Positions 48,177 through 57,854 of a stretch of DNA of 64,000 nucleotides are shown here, in pieces; positions within the stretch are counted from its first letter, which is position 1, and the number at the start of each line of letters is the position of its first letter. The translations under genes were made by a program, and so were the position numbers. The notes beneath the pieces are model-generated. The model was not told the DNA's origin, searched no databases, and saw only the letters and a list, made by a program, of their open reading frames with translations. Origin of the DNA: Clostridiaceae bacterium (GTDB taxonomy: Bacteria; Bacillota; Clostridia; Peptostreptococcales; Tindalliaceae); assembly GCA_024635995.1 (NCBI GenBank), contig JAGXHW010000025.1, forward strand, positions 1 to 64,000. Reading direction: 5' to 3'.

Positions 48177-49328
48177 ATGTTGAAATCTGTTGATATTGGC
48201 ATCGTTGGCGGAGGTCAACTGGGCCGTATGTTGATATTAGAAGGACATCGTGTGGGGGTCAGGTTTGCGGTATTGGATCCTTCGGTACAGTGCCCAGCGG
48301 CTGTGATGACCCAATCCCTGATTAATGCCTCCTTTACCGATGGAGAAGCACTGGAACAACTGGGGAAAAACAGCGGCTGCATCACGTATGAATTTGAACA
48401 CATCGACGCTGAAAAGCTGATGGAGCTGGAGCGTAAAGGGTATCATGTCATGCCGTCACCGGAAACACTGCACATGATTCAGGATAAATTCAGACAAAAA
48501 ACATTTTTGTCTGACCACGGATTGCCGGTCCCTCGTTTCATGACTGTGAAAACACTGGAAGACCTTCAGAAAGCGGCGGACACTTTTGACTACCCGTTGA
48601 TGCTAAAGAGCTGCAAGGGAGGTTATGATGGTAAGGGAAATTACCTGATCCTCGAACCGGAAGAGTTACCTGCGGCCTTTGACAATATGGGCGGCGGTTC
48701 CCGATCCCTTATGGCAGAGGAGGGTATTGATTATTACATGGAAATCTCTGTTCTGGCTGTGAGGGATCAGCAGGAAAACATTGTTACTTTTCCCGTGGGG
48801 CAAAACATTCACAGGAATAATGTTTTATACCGTACCATTGTGCCGGCTCCTCTGCCGGAGAATGTGCTTGAGAAGGCCCGGGATCTAGCCATGGCCACCA
48901 TGGACAAGATGAAGGGTGTGGGTATTTTTGGTATTGAGATGTTTGTGGACCGTGATATGGCACTAAAAATCAATGAAATAGCCCCCAGAACTCATAACTC
49001 CGGGCACCACACCATTGAGAGTTGTAACATTTCACAGTTTGGACAGCAGTTACGGGCCTTGATGGGGTGGCCTTTGATGGAACCTGTGCTCCGAAAGCCG
49101 GCGGTGATGATTAACTTGCTGGGAGATGAAGCGGGGCCTGGCACACCCAGGTTATCGGGCATCGAAGAGGCCATGAAACTGGGTGAGGTATACCCTCATC
49201 TGTATGGAAAAGCTGAAAGCAGGCCAGGCAGAAAAATGGGTCATGTGACCATACTGGCAGATACAGTGGAAGAAGCATTGGCCACCGCCGACCAGGTGGA
49301 AGAGGTGCTGTGCATTAAAGTGGATTGA
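48177..49328 (+). CDS. purK: N5-carboxyaminoimidazole ribonucleotide synthase
   Basis: ATP-grasp enzyme that carboxylates AIR to N5-CAIR with bicarbonate. 383 residues: IGIVGGGQLGRMLILEG at the N terminus, LKSCKGGYDGKGN near 142, and EIAPRTHNSGHHTIESC near 260. The frame opens at ATG 48159, but AGAGGAGG lies 5 nt before ATG 48177. First gene of the pur cluster; no guanine riboswitch was seen in the 250-bp gap upstream. Confidence 0.94.
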   Translation: MLKSVDIGIVGGGQLGRMLILEGHRVGVRFAVLDPSVQCPAAVMTQSLINASFTDGEALEQLGKNSGCITYEFEHIDAEKLMELERKGYHVMPSPETLHMIQDKFRQKTFLSDHGLPVPRFMTVKTLEDLQKAADTFDYPLMLKSCKGGYDGKGNYLILEPEELPAAFDNMGGGSRSLMAEEGIDYYMEISVLAVRDQQENIVTFPVGQNIHRNNVLYRTIVPAPLPENVLEKARDLAMATMDKMKGVGIFGIEMFVDRDMALKINEIAPRTHNSGHHTIESCNISQFGQQLRALMGWPLMEPVLRKPAVMINLLGDEAGPGTPRLSGIEEAMKLGEVYPHLYGKAESRPGRKMGHVTILADTVEEALATADQVEEVLCIKVD

Positions 49329-49374
49329 CTCAGCATTCAAAAGGTAGTCTCAGGGAACAAAAGGAGGGGCATGA

Positions 49375-49905
49375 ATGAACCAGCCAGTGGTGGGAATCAT
49401 CATGGGCAGTGACTCGGATTTGCCGGTGATGAAAGAAGCATCAAAAATACTTGATGAGTTGGAAATAACATCGGAGACAACCATTGTTTCGGCACATAGA
49501 ACGCCTGAAAGAATGGTGGAGTACGCCAAAAGTGCCAAAGAACGGGGCTTAAAAGTGATCATCGCCGGCGCCGGAGGCGCCGCACACTTGCCGGGAATGA
49601 CAGCTTCTCTCACCCCATTACCCGTCATCGGGGTGCCTGTTAAAAGCCGAAATCTCAGCGGACTTGATTCGTTGCTTTCTATTGTTCAGATGCCGGGGGG
49701 CATACCCGTGGCGACTGTGGCCATCAACGGAGGTAAAAACGCTGGGTTGCTTGCGGCCAGGATGCTGGCCTTGCGGGATCCAGCATTGTTGGAAAGGCTT
49801 GAAAAATGGATGGCATTGCAGGAAGAAAATGTGCTGATAAAAGCGAAAAAACTTGAAACTGAAGGTGTTCATGATTATGAAGGAGGAGGAAAACAGCATG
49901 AGTGA
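49375..49905 (+). CDS. purE: N5-CAIR mutase (PurE class I)
   Basis: Converts N5-CAIR to CAIR. 176 residues: [16 protein letters not shown] near residue 7, SAHRTPERM near 39, [14 protein letters not shown] near 66, and [19 protein letters not shown]. The presence of purK next door supports the class I, mutase-type reaction. AGGAGG precedes the ATG. It overlaps purC by 8 nt. Confidence 0.96.
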   Translation: MNQPVVGIIMGSDSDLPVMKEASKILDELEITSETTIVSAHRTPERMVEYAKSAKERGLKVIIAGAGGAAHLPGMTASLTPLPVIGVPVKSRNLSGLDSLLSIVQMPGGIPVATVAINGGKNAGLLAARMLALRDPALLERLEKWMALQEENVLIKAKKLETEGVHDYEGGGKQHE

Positions 49906-50629
49906 TTCCACTGTTCAACAAGGTGCCTTAAAATACGAAGGCAAAGCAAAAAAAATGTTTGAAACCCAGAACCCGGACCAGTTACTGGTGGTTTATAAAG
50001 ATGATGCCACGGCTTTTAATGGTGAAAAAAAGGGAGCCATAACGGGTAAGGGAAAAGTGAACGCTGAAATATCTGCCCGGTTATTTCAATACCTGGAATC
50101 GAAAGGTGTTCCCACCCACTTTATTGAACAAACGGCACCTGGCCACATGTTGGTAAAAGCTGTTACCATTGTTCCGGTGGAGGTCATCATCCGAAACGTG
50201 GCCACAGGCTCCATGCACAAACGTCTGGGTGTGACTGAAGGAAGGGTGTTTCAACAACCCGTACTGGAGTTTTGTTATAAAAATGATGCCTTGGGGGACC
50301 CATTAGTAAATGACGACCATGTGATTGTCATGGAATGGGCGACACCGGAACAACTTTTAACCATCCGCCAATTGGCAAAAAAAGTGAATGATTTGTTAAA
50401 ACCTTTGATGCTGAAAATGGGACTAACCCTGGTGGATTTTAAAATGGAATTCGGGCTTTACCAGGGCCAGGTGATCCTGGCAGATGAAATTTCCCCAGAC
50501 ACCTGCAGGCTTTGGGATGTGACCACGGGCAGAAAACTTGACAAAGACAGGTTCAGACAGGATTTGGGTGAGGTGGAGGAAGCTTATCAGGAAGTGATGG
50601 GTCGCATGCGCAAGGTGTTGGCAGAATGA
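49898..50629 (+). CDS. purC: SAICAR synthase
   Basis: Joins aspartate to CAIR with ATP. 243 residues: [12 protein letters not shown] near residue 13, [20 protein letters not shown] near 98, and [15 protein letters not shown] near 193. GGAGGAGGA is 6 nt before ATG 49898; an upstream in-frame ATG at 49853 is inside purE and lacks a ribosome site. The stop overlaps the purF start. Confidence 0.96.
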   Translation: MSDSTVQQGALKYEGKAKKMFETQNPDQLLVVYKDDATAFNGEKKGAITGKGKVNAEISARLFQYLESKGVPTHFIEQTAPGHMLVKAVTIVPVEVIIRNVATGSMHKRLGVTEGRVFQQPVLEFCYKNDALGDPLVNDDHVIVMEWATPEQLLTIRQLAKKVNDLLKPLMLKMGLTLVDFKMEFGLYQGQVILADEISPDTCRLWDVTTGRKLDKDRFRQDLGEVEEAYQEVMGRMRKVLAE

Positions 50630-52149
50630 TGGGGGTGGAAGATAAATATGAAAGAAATGTGGGGGTACCTGTTTTGAAAACAAATTGGATGGAGAAAATA
50701 TGGGAAGAGCATGACCAAATGGACCGACTCCATGAAGAATGCGGGGTTGTGGGTTTGTTGCAATCGGAAGACGACCACACAGCTGAACTGCTCTACTATG
50801 GGTTATATGCATTGCAGCACCGGGGACAGGAAAGCGCAGGCATAGCCATCACAGACGGAGATAAAACCCGGTGGCGAAAAGAGATGGGCCTTGTGTCCGA
50901 AGTGTTTGGCGAAACGGAACTGAAAAAACTGACCGGTCATAATGGGATCGGGCATGTACGGTATTCTACCAGTGGTGAAAGCGATGTGGAAAATGCCCAG
51001 CCTTTAGTGGTTCGTTACCGGGGCGGCAGCATTGCAATGGCCCATAACGGAAACCTGGTAAACGCAGGGTTGCTGCGTGAAAGACTTGAAGACGCCGGGG
51101 TGGTTTTTCAGACCTCCATTGATTCAGAAGTCATCGTTAACTTGATTGCACGTTACAGCAACGAAGGCATTGATGCGGCCATCAGGCGCACCATGGACCT
51201 GATCAAAGGGGCTTATGCCCTGGTGATCATAGATGAAGAGCATTTGATTGGTGTAAGAGACCCCTTGGGTCTGCGTCCTCTGTGCCTGGGGAAAACGGAA
51301 AAAGGCTATGTACTGTCATCGGAAAGCTGTGCCTTTGATGTTATGGGAGCCACTATGGTAAGGGACGTAGAACCGGGAGAAATTGTCACCATCACCGCCG
51401 AAGGTGTTACGTCAGCGTTTTATGAAAAAAAAGAGCGACGGGCGTCTTGCATCTTCGAATATATTTATTTTGCCAGACCAGACAGTGTCATTGATGGTGT
51501 GGGGGTTTACCAGGCCAGAAAAGAGGCAGGTCGTATACTGGCCAAAGAGTATCCTGCAGACGCAGACATGGTAATGGCAGTGCCGGACTCCTCCATACCC
51601 GTTGCCCTGGGTTACGCAGAAGCTTCCGGAATTCCCTATGGTGAAGGGCTGATGAAAAACAGGTATATTGGGCGTACGTTCATCCAGCCCACCCAGGCCA
51701 TTCGGGAACTGGCAGTGAAACTGAAACTGAGCCCCATGGAACAAAACATAAAAGGAAAAAAACTGGTACTTATTGATGATTCCATTGTCAGGGGCACGAC
51801 CAGTAAACGAATTGTAGAGACATTGAAACAGGCAGGTGCAGCAGAAGTGCATGTGCGGGTCAGTTCGCCACCGGTGGCACATAGCTGCTATTTTGGCATC
51901 GATACCCCTGACCGTAACCAGCTGATTGGCGCCATCAAAAGTGTTGAACAGATTCGCCGGATCATCGGTGCCAATAGTCTGGGATACTTAAGCCCTGAAG
52001 GATTGGTGGCGTCCCTGGACAAACCCCGGGCAAATTTTTGCCTGGCATGCTTTAACGGTGAGTACCCCATGGATGTGCCGGTTCAGAAAAATGGTAATGG
52101 TTCTGACACCAGGTTCCAGCGTTTAAACGGGGAGGATCATTATGAGTAA
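50626..52149 (+). CDS. purF: Amidophosphoribosyltransferase
   Basis: First step of purine synthesis, making phosphoribosylamine from PRPP and glutamine. 507 residues with an N-terminal propeptide of 38 residues before the nucleophile in EECGVVGL. The PRPP loop is LVLIDDSIVRGTTSKR near 378. Cysteines in RRASCIFEY, AHSCYFG and NFCLACFNG fit the [4Fe-4S] type known from B. subtilis, an oxygen-sensitive form. Starts at ATG overlapping the purC stop; purM overlaps its end by 8 nt. Confidence 0.96.
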   Translation: MMGVEDKYERNVGVPVLKTNWMEKIWEEHDQMDRLHEECGVVGLLQSEDDHTAELLYYGLYALQHRGQESAGIAITDGDKTRWRKEMGLVSEVFGETELKKLTGHNGIGHVRYSTSGESDVENAQPLVVRYRGGSIAMAHNGNLVNAGLLRERLEDAGVVFQTSIDSEVIVNLIARYSNEGIDAAIRRTMDLIKGAYALVIIDEEHLIGVRDPLGLRPLCLGKTEKGYVLSSESCAFDVMGATMVRDVEPGEIVTITAEGVTSAFYEKKERRASCIFEYIYFARPDSVIDGVGVYQARKEAGRILAKEYPADADMVMAVPDSSIPVALGYAEASGIPYGEGLMKNRYIGRTFIQPTQAIRELAVKLKLSPMEQNIKGKKLVLIDDSIVRGTTSKRIVETLKQAGAAEVHVRVSSPPVAHSCYFGIDTPDRNQLIGAIKSVEQIRRIIGANSLGYLSPEGLVASLDKPRANFCLACFNGEYPMDVPVQKNGNGSDTRFQRLNGEDHYE

Positions 52150-53179
52150 AATAACCTATGCTGACGCAGGCGTTAATGTGGCGGAAGGACAACGAACGGT
52201 GGAGCTAATGAAAAAAGCCGTTGCCCGCACCTTTACCCCAGGTGTTTTAGAAGGAATTGGGTCATTTGGGGCCCTTTTCCGTCTGGATTTGGCAGGCATG
52301 GAAGAGCCTGTGATGGTGTCCGGCACTGATGGCGTGGGCACAAAATTAAAACTGGCTTTTTTAATGGACCGCCATGACACCATTGGCCGTGACTGTGTTG
52401 CCATGTGCGTCAATGACATCCTCTGCCATGGTGCAACCCCTTTGTTTTTTCTGGATTACCTGGCCACAGGAAAGCTTCAGGCCGAAAAGGCTGCAGAGAT
52501 AGTGACGGGGGTGGCTGACGGGTGTTTGGATGCAGGTTGTGCCTTAGTGGGTGGCGAAACGGCGGAAATGCCGGGCTTTTATAGTGACGGTGAATACGAC
52601 CTGGCTGGGTTTGCTGTGGGCATCGTTGACCGACGTAAAATGATCACTGGAGATGCCATTCGACAGGGTGATGTACTCATCGGCTTGTCCTCTTCCGGTA
52701 TCCACAGTAACGGATTTTCTTTGGTACGGCGGTTATTGCTGGAAGAAAAGGAATTATCGCTGGAGGAAACACTGCCCGGTTTTGATGAGCCTTTGGGCAA
52801 GGTGCTCATGACAGCGACAAAAATCTATGTGAAACCCGTGCTTACCCTGCTGGAGAAATACCAGATAAAGGGATTGGCCCACATCACCGGAGGCGGCTTT
52901 TACGAAAATATTCCCCGGATCTTACCGGAAAACTGCCAGGCAGAAATTCACCTTGGCAGTTGGGAGGTGCCGCAGATTTTCAATCTGTTAAAGGAAGCAG
53001 GTCAATTGGAAGAAGAAGACCTTTTCGGTACATTCAACATGGGCATAGGAATGGTCATGGCCATGGACCCTTCACAGGTGTCTTTAGTGATGGACACGCT
53101 GGAAAATCTGGGTGAAAAAGCCTGGATAATCGGGAATGTGACGCAGGGATCTGGGCAGGTGAGCTTATGCAACCCATAA
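52142..53179 (+). CDS. purM: AIR synthetase (phosphoribosylformylglycinamidine cyclo-ligase)
   Basis: Closes the imidazole ring to make AIR. 345 residues: TYADAGVNVAEGQR at the start, GTDGVGTKLKLAF near 60, GGETAEMPGFY near 139, and HITGGGFYENIPRI near 246. GGGGAGGAT precedes the ATG. The 3' end overlaps purN by 13 nt. Confidence 0.97.
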   Translation: MSKITYADAGVNVAEGQRTVELMKKAVARTFTPGVLEGIGSFGALFRLDLAGMEEPVMVSGTDGVGTKLKLAFLMDRHDTIGRDCVAMCVNDILCHGATPLFFLDYLATGKLQAEKAAEIVTGVADGCLDAGCALVGGETAEMPGFYSDGEYDLAGFAVGIVDRRKMITGDAIRQGDVLIGLSSSGIHSNGFSLVRRLLLEEKELSLEETLPGFDEPLGKVLMTATKIYVKPVLTLLEKYQIKGLAHITGGGFYENIPRILPENCQAEIHLGSWEVPQIFNLLKEAGQLEEEDLFGTFNMGIGMVMAMDPSQVSLVMDTLENLGEKAWIIGNVTQGSGQVSLCNP

Positions 53180-53790
53180 ACATGTCTGTACTCATTTCTG
53201 GAGGCGGCACTAACCTGGAAGCGCTTCTCACTGCGATTAAGGAAGAAGAACTGCCCGTCAGGGTGGTACAGGTGATTTCCAACAAGGCGGAAGCCTATGG
53301 ATTGGTACGGGCACAGCGGCATGGCATTCCCTGCCGTGTGCTGTCCGGGAAAGCTGATGCTTCAGAGATGCTGGAGTGGCTGCAAGAATTGAACACAGAC
53401 TTGGTTGTGCTGGCAGGATACCTTAAGAATGTGCCTGATGAGGTGTTGAAGGCATACGAGAACAGCATCATCAACATTCACCCCTCCCTGATTCCTGCTT
53501 TTGCCGGCCCTGGCTGGTACGGTATGAGGGTGCACGAAGGCGTATGGAAACGGGGGGTGAAGATAACGGGAGCCACAGTGCATTTTGTCAACGATGAGAT
53601 GGACGGCGGTCCCATTATCCTGCAGGAAGCCCTAAGGCTGGAAGATGATGATGGGCCTGCGGAGATACAAAAAAAGGTATTGAAGCTGGAACATAGGCTG
53701 CTGCCCCGGGCAGTGGCTATTTTTGCAGCAGGAAGAATCAAGGTTTGTCATGGACGAACGATCATAACAAATGAGGGGGATCATCAATGA
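53167..53790 (+). CDS. purN: Phosphoribosylglycinamide formyltransferase
   Basis: Folate-dependent formylation of GAR. 207 residues: [16 protein letters not shown] near residue 6, [13 protein letters not shown], the catalytic [12 protein letters not shown] near 98, and [19 protein letters not shown] near 138. The stop overlaps purH (ATGA). Confidence 0.95.
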   Translation: MQPINMSVLISGGGTNLEALLTAIKEEELPVRVVQVISNKAEAYGLVRAQRHGIPCRVLSGKADASEMLEWLQELNTDLVVLAGYLKNVPDEVLKAYENSIINIHPSLIPAFAGPGWYGMRVHEGVWKRGVKITGATVHFVNDEMDGGPIILQEALRLEDDDGPAEIQKKVLKLEHRLLPRAVAIFAAGRIKVCHGRTIITNEGDHQ

Positions 53791-55322
53791 TTAAACGGGC
53801 GCTAATCAGTGTTTCAGATAAACAGGGAATAGAATCGCTGGCAAGGGAACTACACCAGATGGGTGTTGAACTCATTTCAACCGGCGGTACAGCCCACAAG
53901 CTGGCCGCTGCCGGAATCCCGGTGAAAGAGGTATCAGACATCACCGGTTTTCCTGAGTGTCTGGACGGGCGGGTTAAAACGCTGCACCCTGTGGTACATG
54001 GCGGGTTATTGGCCAGGCGTCAGGATGAAAGGCATATGAAAACCCTTGAAGATCTTTCCATAAAAACCATTGACCTTGTGGTGATAAACCTGTATCCTTT
54101 TAAGGAAACCATGTTGCGTGACGGGGCTCTTTATGAGGATGTCATCGAACAAATCGACATCGGCGGGCCAGCGATGCTCAGATCGGCGGCTAAAAACCAT
54201 GAATCAGTGACAGTGGTGACAGACCCAGCTGACTATAAGCAGGTATTACAGGAGATAAAAGTAAAGGGTGACACCACCCTGGCGACACGAAAAAAACTGG
54301 CAGCCAAAGTATTTCAGTTAACCAGTTATTATGACACCCTGATTGCTGGGTATTTGGGTCATGCACCAGAGATGCCGGCGTTTCCCGATCAACTGACCCT
54401 GACCTTTGATAAAGTGCAAGACCTGCGTTATGGGGAAAACCCACATCAACAGGCTGCTTTTTATCAAGAGACAGATGGATTGAAGGGAACCCTGGCATCT
54501 GCCAAACAATTGCAGGGAAAAGCCCTGTCCTTTAACAACATCAACGATGCCAGTGGTGCATTGGCACTGTTGAAAGAATTCGACGAACCCACTGCTGTGG
54601 CTGTGAAACATACAAACCCCTGTGGTGTTGGTGCAGCAGATGATATTGACACGGCCTATGAGAAAGCTTTTGACGCTGACCGTCAATCCATTTTCGGAGG
54701 CATCGTGGCTCTAAACCGTGAAGTGACAGAAGAAACAGCCGAAAAAATGGCATCTATCTTTTTAGAAGTGGTGCTTGCGCCGTCTTTCTCACGGGAAGCC
54801 CTGGAGATTTTTAGCAAAAAGCCCAACATCCGGCTGCTGGAAATAGCTAACATCAATAAAAAAGGTACACCAACCAAAGACCTAAAGAAGGTATCCGGCG
54901 GGGTTCTGCTTCAGGATGCGGATGATGTACTGACCCAGCCTCTTGTATTAAAAACAAAAGCAGGTCTTTCAAAAGAAATGCGAAGAGACTTACTCTTTGC
55001 CTGGAAAGTGGTTAAACATGTGAAATCAAATGGTGTCGTGGTGGCGAAAGACGCAAAAACCCTGGCAATAGGTCCTGGTCAGTCCAGTCGGATCTGGGCC
55101 CTGCAAAATGCACTGACCAATTCCATTCACGACACAAAAGGAAGCGTACTGGCCTCAGACGCCTTTTTTCCTTTCAGCGATTGTGTGGATGAGGCGGTAA
55201 AAGCTGGTATAAAAGCCATTATTCAACCGGGAGGTTCCCAAAAAGACCAGGATTCTATTGATGCCTGCGATGGCCATGGCATTGCCATGGTGTTTACCGG
55301 CATCAGGCATTTTAAGCACTGA
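53787..55322 (+). CDS. purH: AICAR transformylase / IMP cyclohydrolase
   Basis: Bifunctional enzyme for the last two steps to IMP. 511 residues. The N-terminal cyclohydrolase domain shows [23 protein letters not shown], and [13 protein letters not shown] near 56. The C-terminal transformylase domain shows [14 protein letters not shown] near 213 and [12 protein letters not shown] near 271. GAGGGGGAT precedes the ATG, which overlaps the purN stop. Confidence 0.97.
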   Translation: MIKRALISVSDKQGIESLARELHQMGVELISTGGTAHKLAAAGIPVKEVSDITGFPECLDGRVKTLHPVVHGGLLARRQDERHMKTLEDLSIKTIDLVVINLYPFKETMLRDGALYEDVIEQIDIGGPAMLRSAAKNHESVTVVTDPADYKQVLQEIKVKGDTTLATRKKLAAKVFQLTSYYDTLIAGYLGHAPEMPAFPDQLTLTFDKVQDLRYGENPHQQAAFYQETDGLKGTLASAKQLQGKALSFNNINDASGALALLKEFDEPTAVAVKHTNPCGVGAADDIDTAYEKAFDADRQSIFGGIVALNREVTEETAEKMASIFLEVVLAPSFSREALEIFSKKPNIRLLEIANINKKGTPTKDLKKVSGGVLLQDADDVLTQPLVLKTKAGLSKEMRRDLLFAWKVVKHVKSNGVVVAKDAKTLAIGPGQSSRIWALQNALTNSIHDTKGSVLASDAFFPFSDCVDEAVKAGIKAIIQPGGSQKDQDSIDACDGHGIAMVFTGIRHFKH

Positions 55323-55367
55323 ACCCTCCGGGATATCAATATGAATGTATAGACGGGAGTGTATGGC

Positions 55368-56621
55368 ATGAAAATCTTACTCATTGGCAGCGGAGGTCGT
55401 GAACATGCGTTGGCATGGAAGCTTCGCCAATGTTCTACCAGTGGACGTATCTATTGTGCTCCGGGAAACCCGGGCATGGGGCAATTGGCCGATTGTGTAC
55501 CCATTCAGGCTGATGAAATCATTAAACTACGTGATTTTGCCCTTGATAAGCAGATCGATCTAACGGTTGTGGGGCCTGAGGTGCCCCTGACCATGGGCAT
55601 TGTGGATGAGTTTCGTCAGGTGGGGCTTCAAATTGTTGGACCTGACCGGCATGCCGCAAAATTGGAGGGCAGCAAGTCATTTGCCAAGGATTTTATGATG
55701 AAATATGGTATTCCCACAGCAAGGTATGAGAAAGCCTATGACCAGAAAGAAGCCCTTGCTCTGCTACAGACATTTTCACTGCCGGTGGTGATCAAGGCAG
55801 ATGGTCTGGCTGCCGGGAAGGGTGTGCTTATTTGTCATACGGAAGAAGAAGCTGAAAAAGCCGTAGAAGAGATCCTGGTTGACCAGGTTTTTGGAGAAGC
55901 AGGTAGTCATCTGGTCATCGAAGAATTTCTGACAGGGATTGAAACTTCGGTGCTGTGTTTCGTTGATGGTGAAACCATCCTGCCCATGGCCAGTTCTCAG
56001 GACCATAAACGTATTGGGGACCATGACACAGGTCTCAACACTGGTGGAATGGGTACTTATTCGCCAAACAGGGTATACACCAATCAGGTTGCACGAAGGG
56101 TAAAGGAAAAAATTCTCATTCCCACACTTAGGGGGATCAGACAGGAAGGGATGGATTACCGGGGGATCCTGTTCCTGGGGTTAATGATCACCAAAGATGG
56201 GCCTAAGCTCCTCGAATACAATGTGCGACTGGGTGATCCGGAAACCCAGGTAGTGATGCCCAGGCTAAAAACAGACCTGTGTGTGGTGTTTAATCAGATG
56301 TTGAACCGCAACCTTTTTAAGCTGCACCTGGAATGGCATGATGAAGCAGCCGTGTGTGTGGTACTGGCATCCGATGGATACCCAGAGGCATACGAAACCG
56401 GATATGAGATCACCGGATTGTCAAATGTGCCGGATGATGTCATGGTGTTTCATGCCGGTACAAGAAAAGAAGGAGATCGATTGTTTACCGGGGGCGGCCG
56501 GGTACTCAATGTGACGGCCATGGGGGAAACCGTTGATGAAGCACGGGAAAAAGCCTACGCGGGAGTTGAAGTAATCAAATTCAAGGGAAAAACCTTCCGC
56601 CGGGACATTGGATTAACGTAG
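55368..56621 (+). CDS. purD: Phosphoribosylamine-glycine ligase
   Basis: ATP-grasp enzyme making GAR. 417 residues: LLIGSGGREHALAWKL at the N terminus, LAAGKGVLICHTEEEAE near 146, NTGGMGTYSPNRVYT near 224, and YNVRLGDPETQVVMPRL near 285. GGGAG is 8 nt before ATG 55368; a GTG at 55359 is a poorer choice. Last pur gene; purL, purQ, purS and purB are not in the window. Confidence 0.96.
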   Translation: MKILLIGSGGREHALAWKLRQCSTSGRIYCAPGNPGMGQLADCVPIQADEIIKLRDFALDKQIDLTVVGPEVPLTMGIVDEFRQVGLQIVGPDRHAAKLEGSKSFAKDFMMKYGIPTARYEKAYDQKEALALLQTFSLPVVIKADGLAAGKGVLICHTEEEAEKAVEEILVDQVFGEAGSHLVIEEFLTGIETSVLCFVDGETILPMASSQDHKRIGDHDTGLNTGGMGTYSPNRVYTNQVARRVKEKILIPTLRGIRQEGMDYRGILFLGLMITKDGPKLLEYNVRLGDPETQVVMPRLKTDLCVVFNQMLNRNLFKLHLEWHDEAAVCVVLASDGYPEAYETGYEITGLSNVPDDVMVFHAGTRKEGDRLFTGGGRVLNVTAMGETVDEAREKAYAGVEVIKFKGKTFRRDIGLT

Positions 56622-56686
56622 TATTGAACTGGCACAAATCTCATTACCAAAAACGTCGATTTGGAAGGCATAAGCTGCGATATTAT

Positions 56687-56698
56687 CTTGTCAACAAG
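56687..56698. promoter_or_regulatory. Possible IclR operator
   Basis: CTTGT-CA-ACAAG palindrome lies 52 bp upstream of the IclR-type gene. Confidence 0.3.
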
Positions 56699-56749
56699 TT
56701 GATCTTGGGGCTTGAAATAACAAGTAGAATGTGGCAAGGGGGAAAATCG

Positions 56750-57523
56750 ATGGGTGAGCGTTCAAATCTGGTTAAATCTGTCTTAAAAGCGCTGGTCCTC
56801 TTGGAGGTATTGGCACAGAATGGAGAACTCAGTATAGGTGAACTAAATGAACACTTGGGCTGGGATAAAAGCACCATTCACAGATTGCTCAGTACACTGA
56901 AAGTAAAAGAGTATGTACAGCAAAATACTGAGAACCAGAAATACCGTGCCGGTATTAAAATGTTTGAAATGGGAAACCAGGTGGTTGACCGACTTGGGTT
57001 CAGACGTCAGTGCCAGCCTTATTTAGAATCCCTTGCCACCGTTACAAAGGAGACGGTAAACCTGGCCGTAAGGGATGGGAAAGATATCATTTACATTGAT
57101 AAGATAGAAAGCAGTGCTACCATTAAAGTAGACCTGGCCATCGGAAAGCGGCTGCCTATGTACTGTACAGGGTTGGGCAAAGCCATTCTGGCCCAGATGC
57201 CGGAAGCGGAGGTCTTACAGATTCTTCGATTGGAGACGATGATTGCCCTCACACCAAAAACCCTGACCACTGTGCAATCGATACAGGAGCAGCTGGAACT
57301 CATCAGAAAGAGGGGGTACAGCCTGGACGACGAGGAATATGTGGAAGGATTGATCTGTGTGGCAGCGCCCATTCGTAATTACAGAGGTGAAGTGATGGCT
57401 GCCATCAGCATCGCTGTTCCCAAGTACCGGTTTGAAGAAGGACAGAAAACACTGCAGTACACCGAAAAGGTTGCTGAAACAGCTAAAAAAATATCTGCCG
57501 AACTGGGAAGTTTTCAACTTTAG
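56750..57523 (+). CDS. IclR family transcriptional regulator
   Basis: A 257-residue regulator. N-terminal winged helix: VKSVLKALVLLEVLAQNGEL, then WDKSTIHRLLSTLKVKEYV. C-terminal effector domain: LATVTKETVNLAVRDG, LPMYCTGLGKAILAQ near 136, and RKRGYSLDDEEYVEGLICVA near 183. AAGGGGGA lies before ATG 56750; the frame is open back to 56624. Target genes are unknown; candidates are the downstream lipoprotein and transporter. Confidence 0.9.
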   Translation: MGERSNLVKSVLKALVLLEVLAQNGELSIGELNEHLGWDKSTIHRLLSTLKVKEYVQQNTENQKYRAGIKMFEMGNQVVDRLGFRRQCQPYLESLATVTKETVNLAVRDGKDIIYIDKIESSATIKVDLAIGKRLPMYCTGLGKAILAQMPEAEVLQILRLETMIALTPKTLTTVQSIQEQLELIRKRGYSLDDEEYVEGLICVAAPIRNYRGEVMAAISIAVPKYRFEEGQKTLQYTEKVAETAKKISAELGSFQL

Positions 57524-57854
57524 AATTGAATAATCTGATGGACGATACTGGCAGCACGTTTAAACCGTGCTGTTTTTGCTTATAGTAAACAAAAGAGATT
57601 CTAAAAACAAATATTCCAATCAAACACTTCTTCCAACACTTTACATAACAATTCTAGGCAATCCGCTAACAAAGGAAATCGACAAAATAAATAATTGATA
57701 GACTGGGAAAGTACCAGTAATCACGTACACTATTTGAACGATTAATATGTTTATTTTATGGTTAACATTTGGAACATTGAATAAATTTATAGACTATGAT
57801 ATATTTGTTAATGTAATAACGTTAAAATAAAAACACAATGAGGAGATGAGTATT
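57524..57854. other. Intergenic region before the FMN lipoprotein
   Basis: A terminator (CAGCACG/CGTGCTG plus TTTTT, 57552-57578) ends the IclR gene. The rest is AT-rich. A possible -10, TATGAT (57795-57800), has no good -35. TTGTTAATGTAATAACG at 57805 has only one good Rex-like half-site. Confidence 0.6.

Noticed and set aside
56630-56655. Third sigma-54 promoter before the IclR gene
   Set aside because: TGGCAC is present but the -12 TTGC element is missing at the required distance.
57805-57821. Rex-like site before the FMN lipoprotein
   Set aside because: One good half-site only, in AT-rich DNA where chance matches are common.
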